From contig CAMFKK010000192.1 of the NCBI GenBank assembly GCA_945957225.1, positions 1 to 5,543 on the forward strand: DNA of 5,543 bases, read 5' to 3'. A program made the translations under genes and the position numbers. This document shows, piece after piece, positions 1-5,490 of this stretch. The notes under the pieces are model-generated. The model saw nothing but the letters and a program-made list of their open reading frames with translations, was not told the DNA's origin and searched no databases. This stretch comes from an uncultured Sphingobacteriia bacterium. GTDB lineage: Bacteria; Bacteroidota; Bacteroidia; Chitinophagales; Chitinophagaceae. Position 1 is the stretch's first letter. The number at the start of each line of letters is the position of its first letter.

Positions 1-429
1 AGTCCTAGAAGTATAGGTCTTTTGCTTGTATCCATTACAAACTATGTATACATCCTTATTTATTTTTCTTCTTTCATAAAGCCTATTGATAATATCTAGG
101 TCATAAGCATGAGAAGTCTCAAGATGAATGCCATGCTTCAAAGCTTCTTCTACTATAAAAGAGAAATGAGAACTTTTGGTACAATAGCAATAAAAATACT
201 GCCCTTCATACTTGTGCTTCTTGAATGCATTGGCAAACAAGTTTTTTGCCTTGTTAATCTGCATTCCAATCTTTGGTAGATAGGTAAGCTTTAAAGGCGT
301 TCCATGCTTGTTGATCAAAGAGATCAGGTCTAAACCGTTAAATTCTAGGTAACCATCATCATTTTGATCAAATCCTTCCTGGGGAAAATGGAAGGTTTGT
401 TTTACAAGCGAGGTGTAAGTGTTGTTCAT
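1..429 (-). CDS. speA: Biosynthetic arginine decarboxylase, N-terminal part (cut by window edge)
   Basis: The minus strand is open from an ATG at 429-427 to base 1, giving 143 residues with no stop. The opening (VKQTFHFPQEGF, residues 9-20), then GTPLKLTYLPKIG (43-55), CYCTKSSHFSF (81-91) and IVCNGYK (129-135), matches the Bacteroidota form of SpeA as I recall it. SpeA is a PLP enzyme with an alanine-racemase-type barrel that converts arginine to agmatine and CO2, the first step of polyamine synthesis, in the cytosol. Lys85 in CYCTKSSHF sits where family members carry the lysine that binds PLP (YxxK-type motif); this assignment is from family knowledge. The remaining barrel, the C-terminal sheet domain and the catalytic Cys region lie outside the window. 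The start is supported by a promoter about 45 bp upstream and by alignment of the N-terminus with remembered homologues. It is transcribed separately from the ribosomal genes, which end in a terminator just upstream. Confidence 0.85.
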   Translation of the reverse strand, partial: MNNTYTSLVKQTFHFPQEGFDQNDDGYLEFNGLDLISLINKHGTPLKLTYLPKIGMQINKAKNLFANAFKKHKYEGQYFYCYCTKSSHFSFIVEEALKHGIHLETSHAYDLDIINRLYERRKINKDVYIVCNGYKQKTYTSRT

Positions 430-475
430 TAGCTAGTTTAGAGTTATACTGTTGGCAGAACAATTTTTTGCAGTG

Positions 476-509
476 CAAAACTAACAGTTTTAACGCTTGG
501 TTGCACAAA
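476..509 (-). promoter_or_regulatory. Bacteroidota-type promoter of speA
   Basis: Read on the minus strand, TAGTTTTG (483-476) fits the Bacteroidota -7 consensus TAnnTTTG exactly. A TTTG (509-506) lies 22 bp upstream as a -33 element. Transcription would begin near 470, leaving a leader of about 40 nt before the speA ATG, with no Shine-Dalgarno sequence. The -33 element lies inside the T-tract of the rplT terminator, so the two signals share bases. Confidence 0.65.
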
Positions 510-541
510 AAAAAGCCGGAAGGATTGGTTCCTTCCGGCTT
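506..541 (-). terminator. Rho-independent terminator of the rpmI-rplT unit
   Basis: A perfect inverted repeat, AGCCGGAAGG (514-523) and CCTTCCGGCT (531-540), extendable by one A-T pair at 513/541, encloses a 7-nt loop. On the minus strand it is followed by a run of T (512-507). It begins about 20 bp after the rplT stop. The GC-rich stem and the T-run in the minus direction make this a textbook intrinsic terminator. The plus direction lacks a good T-run. Confidence 0.93.
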
Positions 542-561
542 CTACCTATTTTAAACTGGAA

Positions 562-906
562 TTACTTTACTTGAGCAACCAAAGCTTTAAAGCTTTCTGG
601 CTCGTTCATGGCTAAATCAGCCAAAACCTTACGGTTCAAATCAATTCCTTTTACACTTAATTTATTGATAAACTGGCTGTAAGTCATACCTTCTTCTCTT
701 ACTGCTGCATTGATACGAGCAATCCATCCTTGACGGTATTCACGCTTTTTCAGTTTACGACCTACATCGCTATAAGTCAAACCTTTTTCAACAATATTTT
801 TGGCTACGGTATAAACGTTTTTACGCTTACCATAAAAACCTTTTGCTTGGTCAAGGATTTTTTTCCTTCTAGCCCTAGATGCTACTGCATTTTTTGAACG
901 TGGCAT
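562..906 (-). CDS. rplT: 50S ribosomal protein L20
   Basis: This 114-residue protein has the usual L20 length and signature. The basic N-terminal half starts MPRSKNAVASRARRKKIL and continues through KGFYGKRKNVY and LKKREYRQGWIARINAA (about residues 51-67), the part that threads into 23S rRNA. The C-terminal half (about 68-114) is the globular domain. L20 is needed early in 50S assembly. In Escherichia coli and Bacillus subtilis it also represses translation or transcription of its own operon by binding the mRNA leader; whether that holds here is inference. The gene follows rpmI after a 79-bp spacer holding a stem-loop (922-947) and precedes a strong terminator, so it is the last gene of its unit. 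The start is the only one giving the conserved MPRxK opening. No Shine-Dalgarno is seen; the upstream sequence is A-rich. Confidence 0.97.
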   Translation of the reverse strand: MPRSKNAVASRARRKKILDQAKGFYGKRKNVYTVAKNIVEKGLTYSDVGRKLKKREYRQGWIARINAAVREEGMTYSQFINKLSVKGIDLNRKVLADLAMNEPESFKALVAQVK

Positions 907-921
907 AGTATTTTGTTTTGA

Positions 922-947
922 AGCTTGCCATTAAATGGATACAAGCT
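922..947 (-). promoter_or_regulatory. Stem-loop in the rpmI-rplT spacer
   Basis: On the minus strand AGCTTG (947-942) pairs with CAAGCT (927-922). An inner CCAT/ATGG stem with a TTA loop is separated from the outer stem by a 3-nt TAT bulge on the 5' side. The structure ends 15 nt before the rplT ATG. There is no T-run, so it is not a terminator. It may shield or expose the rplT start, or act as a processing or protein-binding site. The function is inferred from position only. Confidence 0.45.
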
Positions 948-985
948 GTGTTTTAAAATGATGGTTACTGGAGGTCTTTGAAAGA

Positions 986-1186
986 TTATCCTTTTAAACG
1001 CAATAAACGTAGAACGAAGTCTTTGTTTGGAGCACTTACCAAACCTTTCTTGTTCAAAGCTCTTTTGCGTTTTTTAGATTTCTTAGTCAAGATGTGACGT
1101 TTGAAAGCTTTTTGGAAAGTGATCTCTCCGGTACCTGTCACCTTAAAGCGTTTTTTAGCGCTGCTGTTGGTTTTTACCTTTGGCAT
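986..1186 (-). CDS. rpmI: 50S ribosomal protein L35
   Basis: The 66-residue product begins MPKVKTNSSAKKRF, the conserved L35 opening, continues with KVTGTGEI, and has the highly basic centre FKRHILTKKSKKRKRAL (about residues 28-44). This is the normal size for this small, late-assembling protein of the large subunit. A longer reading from an ATG at 1231 would add 15 residues (MLDRQQGVISIRLFN) that L35 proteins lack, and would run across a stem-loop (1193-1209), so I place the start at 1186-1184. rpmI is the first gene after a promoter at 1285-1292 and a structured leader, and is followed by rplT; this pair is nearly universal. The ATG is preceded by a stem-loop six bases upstream and no Shine-Dalgarno. 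Confidence 0.96.
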   Translation of the reverse strand: MPKVKTNSSAKKRFKVTGTGEITFQKAFKRHILTKKSKKRKRALNKKGLVSAPNKDFVLRLLRLKG

Positions 1187-1281
1187 GTTAAATAATCTTA
1201 TTGAGATTACACCCTGCTGGCGGTCTAACACAGGTTAGACACTTGTTGAGCCCTACGGGAAATGTCCGATTTTTTTTCGGA
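1187..1281 (-). promoter_or_regulatory. Structured 5' leader of rpmI-rplT, candidate ribosomal-protein autoregulation site
   Basis: In transcript order the leader shows four local inverted repeats. TCCGA/TCGGA has an A7 loop (1281-1265). CCC/GGG has a GTA loop (1259-1251). GTCTAAC/GTTAGAC is perfect, with a CTGT loop (1240-1223). TAATCT/AGATTA has a CAATA loop (1209-1193) and ends six bases before the ATG. CCTG at 1234-1231 could instead pair with CAGG at 1216-1213, giving a partly exclusive alternative. L20 is known to control this operon through leader RNA in other phyla, which makes the same role plausible here. I do not recognise a described RNA family. Confidence 0.5.
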
Positions 1282-1284
1282 TGG

Positions 1285-1292
1285 CAAAGGTA
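1285..1292 (-). promoter_or_regulatory. -7 element of an internal promoter for rpmI-rplT
   Basis: TACCTTTG on the minus strand is an exact match to TAnnTTTG. No exact TTTG is present at the usual -33 distance; the region there is T-rich (about 1300-1312). Transcription would start near 1279, about 90 nt upstream of the rpmI ATG and just at the first stem-loop of the leader. Confidence 0.6.
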
Positions 1293-1332
1293 AGGGAAAA
1301 ATTGAAAAATGAGGAATGAAGAGTGAAAAAAA

Positions 1333-1409
1333 GTGAAAAGTGAAGATATAAGAGTGAAGAGATAAGAGTGAAGAGTGAAAAGTGAAGAGATAAGAGTGAA
1401 GCGTGAAGG
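1333..1409. repeat. Array of eleven 7-bp tandem repeats (GTGAARA / KATAAGA)
   Basis: On the plus strand eleven heptamers run without a break in register. Eight are GTGAAnn (GTGAAGA, GTGAAAA, GTGAAGC, GTGAAGG) and three are GATAAGA or TATAAGA. The period-14 combination GTGAAGA+GATAAGA occurs twice, with a TATAAGA variant as a third copy. Degenerate units extend to about 1314. The strand bias is complete: purine-rich on plus, pyrimidine-rich on the transcribed minus strand. Period 7 rules out a simple coding repeat. The array lies between the infC hairpin and the rpmI promoter. Confidence 0.9.
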
Positions 1410-1452
1410 TAGTAAGTCAACTGATAACTAATTGATTAATAAGAGTTTAAAC

Positions 1453-1482
1453 TAAGAAAGCGGCAAAAAAGCCGCTTTCTTA
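1453..1482 (-). terminator. Hairpin after infC, probable terminator
   Basis: A perfect 12-bp inverted repeat (1453-1464 with 1471-1482, core AAGCGGC/GCCGCTT) has a 6-nt loop that reads T6 on the minus strand. It starts 18 bp after the infC stop. The sequence following it on the minus strand is GTTTAAACT rather than a T-run, so termination may be partial, or the hairpin may instead protect the 3' end. It could equally slow transcription in the plus direction, but no plus-strand gene is near. Confidence 0.6.
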
Positions 1483-1500
1483 TAGTATGAATTATCTAAA

Positions 1501-2076
1501 TTAAGCCTTCTTTTTACCGGTTTTTGGCGTAAAAATGGCAAACATTCTTTTCCCTTCTAATTTAGGCATGCTTTCCAAACTGCCAGCTTCGGCCAATCTT
1601 TCTGCAAATTTCAAGAGCAATAATTGTCCTCTATCTTGGAACATGATAGCACGTCCTTTGAACTGTACATAAGCTTTTACCTTATTACCGTCTTTTAAGA
1701 AATTTTCAGCGTGTTTGGCTTTAAAGTTGAAATCATGGTCATCTGTTCCAGGCGTAAAGCGAATTTCCTTCACCTCACTTTGCTTGGAATTGGCCTTCAT
1801 TTCCTTTTCCTTCTTCTTCTTTTCGTAAAGGAATTTCTTATAATCAATCACCTTACAAACTGGCGGATCTGCCGTTGGAGATATTTCAACCAGGTCCAGT
1901 TCCTGTTCTTGGGCAATTTTCAGTGCCTCTGAAGTAGGATATACGCCAACTGTTACATTGTCGCCTACTAAACGAACTTGCATAACGCGAATCCTTTCAT
2001 TGATACGATGTTCAGGCTCCGGTTGCCTGTTAAACCTGGGGTTAAATCTTCCTCCGCCTCTTGGTGGTAATGCCAT
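1501..2076 (-). CDS. infC: Translation initiation factor IF-3
   Basis: IF3 binds the 30S subunit, blocks premature joining of 50S and checks initiator tRNA and start codon. The 191-residue product shows both family domains. The N-domain runs from about residue 24 (INERIRVMQVRLVG) through LDLVEISPTADPPVCKVIDY. A Lys/Glu-rich linker helix (about 81-100) leads to the C-domain with EVKEIRFTPGTDDHDF (101-116), KAKHAENFL, FKGRAI (139-144) and KLEGKRMF. The first 23 residues, rich in Gly, Arg and Pro, extend beyond the E. coli protein (180 aa) and look typical of Bacteroidota. The start is a plain ATG, not the rare AUU used for self-regulation in E. coli. The gene lies 54 bp after thrS with no clear promoter between, so the two are probably co-transcribed. 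Confidence 0.97.
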   Translation of the reverse strand: MALPPRGGGRFNPRFNRQPEPEHRINERIRVMQVRLVGDNVTVGVYPTSEALKIAQEQELDLVEISPTADPPVCKVIDYKKFLYEKKKKEKEMKANSKQSEVKEIRFTPGTDDHDFNFKAKHAENFLKDGNKVKAYVQFKGRAIMFQDRGQLLLLKFAERLAEAGSLESMPKLEGKRMFAIFTPKTGKKKA

Positions 2077-2130
2077 TAAAACTTGTTTTGTGAATAATTG
2101 ATTTCTTGTTAAAGATATAAATAAAGTAGA

Positions 2131-4068
2131 CTATTCTGCAGATTTACGATTTTCTATTTCATCCTTGATCATTTCAACAAAAGCATCCACGGTTTGAACA
2201 CCGGTATCTCCTTTGCCTTGACGTCTTACAGATAATTGATTTTCGGCCACTTCCTTCTCTCCTATTACAAGCATGTAAGGTACGCGCATCAATTCTGTAT
2301 CTCGGATTTTTTTTCCTATTTTTTCATTCCTATCATCAAGTTCAACCCTAACACCTGCCTTTCTGAGTCTGGTTTCTACTGATTTTGCATAATCCATGAA
2401 CTTATCACTAATAGGCAAAATTTTAACCTGCAGTGGTGCCAGCCAAACAGGGAACTTACCGGCATAGTGTTCTAATAAGAATCCAATAAATCTTTCGTGG
2501 GTACCCAAGGGTGCACGGTGAATGATTAATGGGATTTCCGCTTCATTTTCTTTATTGGTAAAGGAAAGATTAAAGCTTCTAGGTTGTGCAAAGTCCACTT
2601 GATTGGTAGCCAAGGTAAATTCTCTACCAATAGCACTCCAGATTTGAACGTCTATTTTGGGTCCGTAGAAGGCACCTTCGCCTTTAACTTCAACAAAAGG
2701 AACACCAGTTTCAATCAATACATTTCTAACCAATTCTTCGGTTTGCAACCAAAGCGCTGGTTCGTTAACATATTTCTGTCCTAATTTTTCAGGATCATGC
2801 AAACTAAGACGCATTACGTATTTCTCAATCCCAAAAATCTTGAAATACTTCAAGTACATATCGTTCACGGCTTTGAACTCTTGCATAAACTGCTCCTTAG
2901 AACAATAAATATGTGCATCGTTCATATGTAAACAACGTACGCGCATCAGTCCAAACAATTCTCCACTTTGCTCATAGCGATAGCAGGTACCATATTCTGC
3001 TATGCGATAAGGCATATCGCGATAGCTTTTGGGTTCTGCATCAAAAATCTTATGGTGGTGCGGACAGTTCATGGCTTTGAGATAGTATTTTTCGCCATCC
3101 ATATCCATGGGTGGGAACATACTGTCTGCATAATAAGGTAGGTGACCGCTGGTTAGATATAGGTTTTCTTTAGCAATATGTGGTGTAACTACACGTTTAT
3201 AACCGGCTTCTGTTTCAGTTTCTTTGGCTAATTTCTCTAATTCTTCAATAATCACTGTTCCGTTTGGCATCCAGAGAATCAAACCTTGACCAATATCATC
3301 GTTCATGGTATAAATACCCAATTCCTTACCCAATTTGCGGTGATCACGCTTCTTGGCCTCTTCCATCATGAGTAAATAAGCGTCCAATTCCGCTTTATTG
3401 GGAAAGGTTACACCATATACCCTTGTCAACATCTTGTTTTTCTCATCTCCCTTCCAATAAGCTCCAGAAATACTGGTTAACTTGATGGCTTTAATGGCTC
3501 CGGTTCCTGGAATATGTGGTCCTCTACAGAGGTCTGTGAACTGTCCTTGTGTATAAAAACTAATTTCTCCGTCTTGCAAACCCTGTAATAAATCTAATTT
3601 ATACTCGTCTCCTTTATCTGCAAAATACTGGATAGCATCTTGCTTGGAAATGGATTTACGGATATAGGGATTGTTCTGTTTGGCAAGCTCATTCATTTTG
3701 CTTTCAATCTGTCTTAGGTCTTCTTCCGTCATTTGGCGGTCGCCTAAATCCATATCGTAATAAAATCCTCTTTCCAACGCTGGTCCTACCCAAAATTTTA
3801 CACCTGGAAACAAAGTTTCAACCGCTTCTGCCATCAAGTGGGCCGATGAGTGCCAAAAAGTATTTTTACCATCAGCATCTTCCCAGGTCAATAATTGCAG
3901 GCTGGCATTGGCCGTTATCTCTCGAGAAGCATCCCAAACCTGTCCATTTACTTTTGCTGCCAAGACCTTCCTGGCCAAGCCTTCACTAATTGATTTGGCC
4001 ACATCCATTGCAGAAATACCTGATTGGTATTCCCTAACGGCGCCATCTGGAAAAGAAATCTGTATCAT
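2131..4068 (-). CDS. thrS: Threonyl-tRNA synthetase
   Basis: The enzyme charges tRNA-Thr with threonine using ATP and removes mischarged serine. The 645 residues match the bacterial family length (E. coli 642). Domains in order are TGS (about 1-62), the editing domain with HSSAH (His73, His77) and CRGPH (Cys181, His185), the class II catalytic core (about 240-535), and the anticodon-binding domain from about 538 (PVWLAPLQVKILPIS) to the end. The zinc ligands of the active site are all present: Cys335 in MNCPHH, His386 in MNDAH, His517 in IIHRAP. Motif 2 includes Arg364 (CYRYEQSGELFGLMRVR) and motif 3 includes Arg526 (LGTHERFIGF). Editing and synthesis residues are therefore intact. The gene starts 34 bp downstream of a TAnnTTTG element and leads into infC. 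No T-box or operator-like tRNA mimic is visible in the short leader. Confidence 0.98.
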   Translation of the reverse strand: MIQISFPDGAVREYQSGISAMDVAKSISEGLARKVLAAKVNGQVWDASREITANASLQLLTWEDADGKNTFWHSSAHLMAEAVETLFPGVKFWVGPALERGFYYDMDLGDRQMTEEDLRQIESKMNELAKQNNPYIRKSISKQDAIQYFADKGDEYKLDLLQGLQDGEISFYTQGQFTDLCRGPHIPGTGAIKAIKLTSISGAYWKGDEKNKMLTRVYGVTFPNKAELDAYLLMMEEAKKRDHRKLGKELGIYTMNDDIGQGLILWMPNGTVIIEELEKLAKETETEAGYKRVVTPHIAKENLYLTSGHLPYYADSMFPPMDMDGEKYYLKAMNCPHHHKIFDAEPKSYRDMPYRIAEYGTCYRYEQSGELFGLMRVRCLHMNDAHIYCSKEQFMQEFKAVNDMYLKYFKIFGIEKYVMRLSLHDPEKLGQKYVNEPALWLQTEELVRNVLIETGVPFVEVKGEGAFYGPKIDVQIWSAIGREFTLATNQVDFAQPRSFNLSFTNKENEAEIPLIIHRAPLGTHERFIGFLLEHYAGKFPVWLAPLQVKILPISDKFMDYAKSVETRLRKAGVRVELDDRNEKIGKKIRDTELMRVPYMLVIGEKEVAENQLSVRRQGKGDTGVQTVDAFVEMIKDEIENRKSAE

Positions 4069-4101
4069 GTATATTAAAATAGAGCTTAATTAATTGGGAG
4101 G

Positions 4102-4109
4102 CAAAGTTA
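4102..4109 (-). promoter_or_regulatory. -7 element of the thrS-infC promoter
   Basis: TAACTTTG on the minus strand is an exact TAnnTTTG match, predicting a start near 4096 and a leader of about 28 nt before the thrS ATG. No clear TTTG lies at the usual -33 spacing. The leader is too short for a complex regulatory RNA, so thrS is unlikely to be controlled by an E. coli-like tRNA-mimic operator. Confidence 0.6.
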
Positions 4110-4199
4110 CAAAATTGCAGTCAGACTAATACAGCTCAATCTCATTATCTCTACCAAAGCTTTAACGGTTCTTTAGTAAGTTACCATAACTTGCGGGCG

Positions 4200-4207
4200 T
4201 AGTTTTG
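4200..4207 (+). promoter_or_regulatory. -7 element of the secreted-protein gene, close to its ATG
   Basis: TAGTTTTG matches TAnnTTTG exactly and ends only five bases before the ATG at 4213. Transcription from it would begin at or within a few bases of the start codon. A TTTA at 4172-4175 (24 bp upstream) is a poor -33 element, so the promoter call rests on the -7 match and position. Confidence 0.55.
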
Positions 4208-4212
4208 TCCCA

Positions 4213-5490
4213 ATGAGATTGAATTTTACCCTTGTTTTCATTTTATTACTCTCTTTTAGCGCCCAATCACAGAAATTAACTGGGATTTGGAGGGGCTATT
4301 TTAGTGCTTCTAATGGTTTGTATCGTGGTGGTATAAAGGAAGAAATGTACAAATATGAGGTTCAGATTCGTCTCAACCAGGACAATTCTGTTGACGGAGT
4401 CACTTACTCCTACCAAACAACCATATTTTATGGTAAGGCAAGTGCACAGGGGATTTATAGCCCCCAAGCCAAATCACTTACCCTAAAAGAAACAGGTTTA
4501 ATGGAATTGAAAATTGGAGACAAGAGCCAACCCTGTTTAATGACCTGTTATTTAGATTATTCAAAAATTGGAAAATTAGAAGTACTACAAGGAGAGTTTA
4601 TCTCTGTAAATATTCGGGACAAGGGTGATTGCGGTGCCGGAAAAGTGTATTTAGAAAAAGTTCCAGTTTCAGATTTTCAGGCAGAAGATTTTTTGAAACA
4701 AAAGAAAGCATTAGATACAGTTAAGAAAAAAGCCATCCCAGTTGAACCTATTAAACCAGTTTTACCTGAGTCAAAGTCTGCCTTAGCCGCCAAACCAAAT
4801 AGCAAACCCGCAAATACCACTAAACCAAGCACTAAGCCAGTTCCAAAAACAGGATCAACCCCTATTACTACCAACAAGCCCAATACAACTACAAATACAA
4901 ACAAAATTCCAGTTTCTAAAGCCCCTGTAACCAACCCACCTGCTGCCAAGCAAGCAGCACCTGTTGCTAAAACCAAACCAGGGGCAGAAAATAATTTGGT
5001 GATTAAAAACCAAACCCCGCAAGCACCCGCTACTCTTGATAAAAAAACTACAACCGCCCCTCCTATCATATCTAAAGACACCATTCCATCAAAAGCCAAA
5101 GAGCCCATTATTAGTAAGGTTCCTGTACCAAAAGTTTTACTTGAAAGGGAAAATAATTTGGTCAAAACAATTCAAACTGATGAAGAATTGATACAGATAG
5201 ATATGTATGACAATGGTACCATTGATCATGATAGCATTTCTGTATTTCATAACAACAAACAGGTCATTAAAAACGGAGGATTAAGCTATACTCCAATTAG
5301 CTTGAAAATTAAATGCTCCAAAGAAGATTCAAGACATGAATTGATTATGGTGGCTGAAAACCTTGGTGAGATTCCTCCCAATACCGCATTAATGGTTATC
5401 ACAGCTGGCAGAAAACGCTATGAAGTCTTCTTGACTTCCACAGAAGTAAAAAATGCCAAAGTGGTGATTGAATACACCCCCAAAAACTAG
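4213..5490 (+). CDS. Secreted protein of unknown function with two probable beta-rich domains joined by a Pro/Lys/Thr linker
   Basis: I do not recognise a named family. The 425-residue product starts with a signal peptide (MRLNFTLVFILLLSFSAQSQ, likely cut near residue 18-20), which fixes the ATG; no lipobox is seen, so it should be exported to the periplasm or beyond. Residues 22-150 form a domain with LTGIWRGYF near its start, alternating polar/hydrophobic strands, and cysteines 108, 112 and 140 (QPCLMTCYLDYSK, DCGAGKVYLEKV); a small beta-barrel is my guess. Residues about 170-305 are a low-complexity linker rich in Pro, Lys, Thr and Ala. Residues about 310-425 form a second beta-rich domain (IDMYDNGTIDHDSISVFHN, LIMVAENLGEIPPNTALMVI, RYEVFLTS), a pattern I recall from other Bacteroidota secreted proteins. 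DNGTIDHD could hold a cation. There is no catalytic motif and no C-terminal type IX sorting domain visible. It is divergent from thrS and likely its own unit. Confidence 0.9.
   Translation: MRLNFTLVFILLLSFSAQSQKLTGIWRGYFSASNGLYRGGIKEEMYKYEVQIRLNQDNSVDGVTYSYQTTIFYGKASAQGIYSPQAKSLTLKETGLMELKIGDKSQPCLMTCYLDYSKIGKLEVLQGEFISVNIRDKGDCGAGKVYLEKVPVSDFQAEDFLKQKKALDTVKKKAIPVEPIKPVLPESKSALAAKPNSKPANTTKPSTKPVPKTGSTPITTNKPNTTTNTNKIPVSKAPVTNPPAAKQAAPVAKTKPGAENNLVIKNQTPQAPATLDKKTTTAPPIISKDTIPSKAKEPIISKVPVPKVLLERENNLVKTIQTDEELIQIDMYDNGTIDHDSISVFHNNKQVIKNGGLSYTPISLKIKCSKEDSRHELIMVAENLGEIPPNTALMVITAGRKRYEVFLTSTEVKNAKVVIEYTPKN
4987..5162 (+). repeat. In-frame 14-bp direct repeat flanking part of the linker
   Basis: GAAAATAATTTGGT occurs at 4987-5000 and again at 5149-5162. 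The copies are exactly 162 bp (54 codons) apart and in the same frame, encoding ENNLV both times. The flanking residues are also similar (ENNLVIKNQT and ENNLVKTIQT). The second copy opens the C-terminal domain; the first sits inside the low-complexity linker. Confidence 0.85.

Noticed and set aside
1187..1231. A 15-residue N-terminal extension of L35 from an ATG at 1231
   Set aside because: L35 proteins begin MPKxKT; the extension crosses a stem-loop and has no family support.
1333..1409. CRISPR array
   Set aside because: The units are 7 bp with no spacers, and no cas genes are present.
1711..1932. Plus-strand open frame inside infC
   Set aside because: It lies antisense to a fully conserved IF3 and has no promoter or recognisable product.
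2584..2784. Plus-strand open frame inside thrS
   Set aside because: Antisense to the conserved catalytic and zinc-binding region of ThrS; no independent support.
3908..4093. Plus-strand open frame across the thrS start
   Set aside because: Antisense to the TGS domain; it runs through the thrS leader and lacks any conserved feature.
4069..4101. T-box or tRNA-like operator controlling thrS
   Set aside because: The predicted leader is only about 28 nt and AT-rich, with no anticodon-like or specifier stem.
4276..4467. Minus-strand open frame of 63 codons within the secreted-protein gene
   Set aside because: Antisense to the N-terminal domain; no promoter and no recognisable product.
4677..5165. 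Minus-strand open frame of 162 codons opposite the secreted-protein gene
   Set aside because: It is the mirror of the low-complexity linker; its hydrophobic Gly/Val/Leu composition follows from the Pro/Lys/Thr codons on the other strand, and the plus frame has a signal peptide and two domains.
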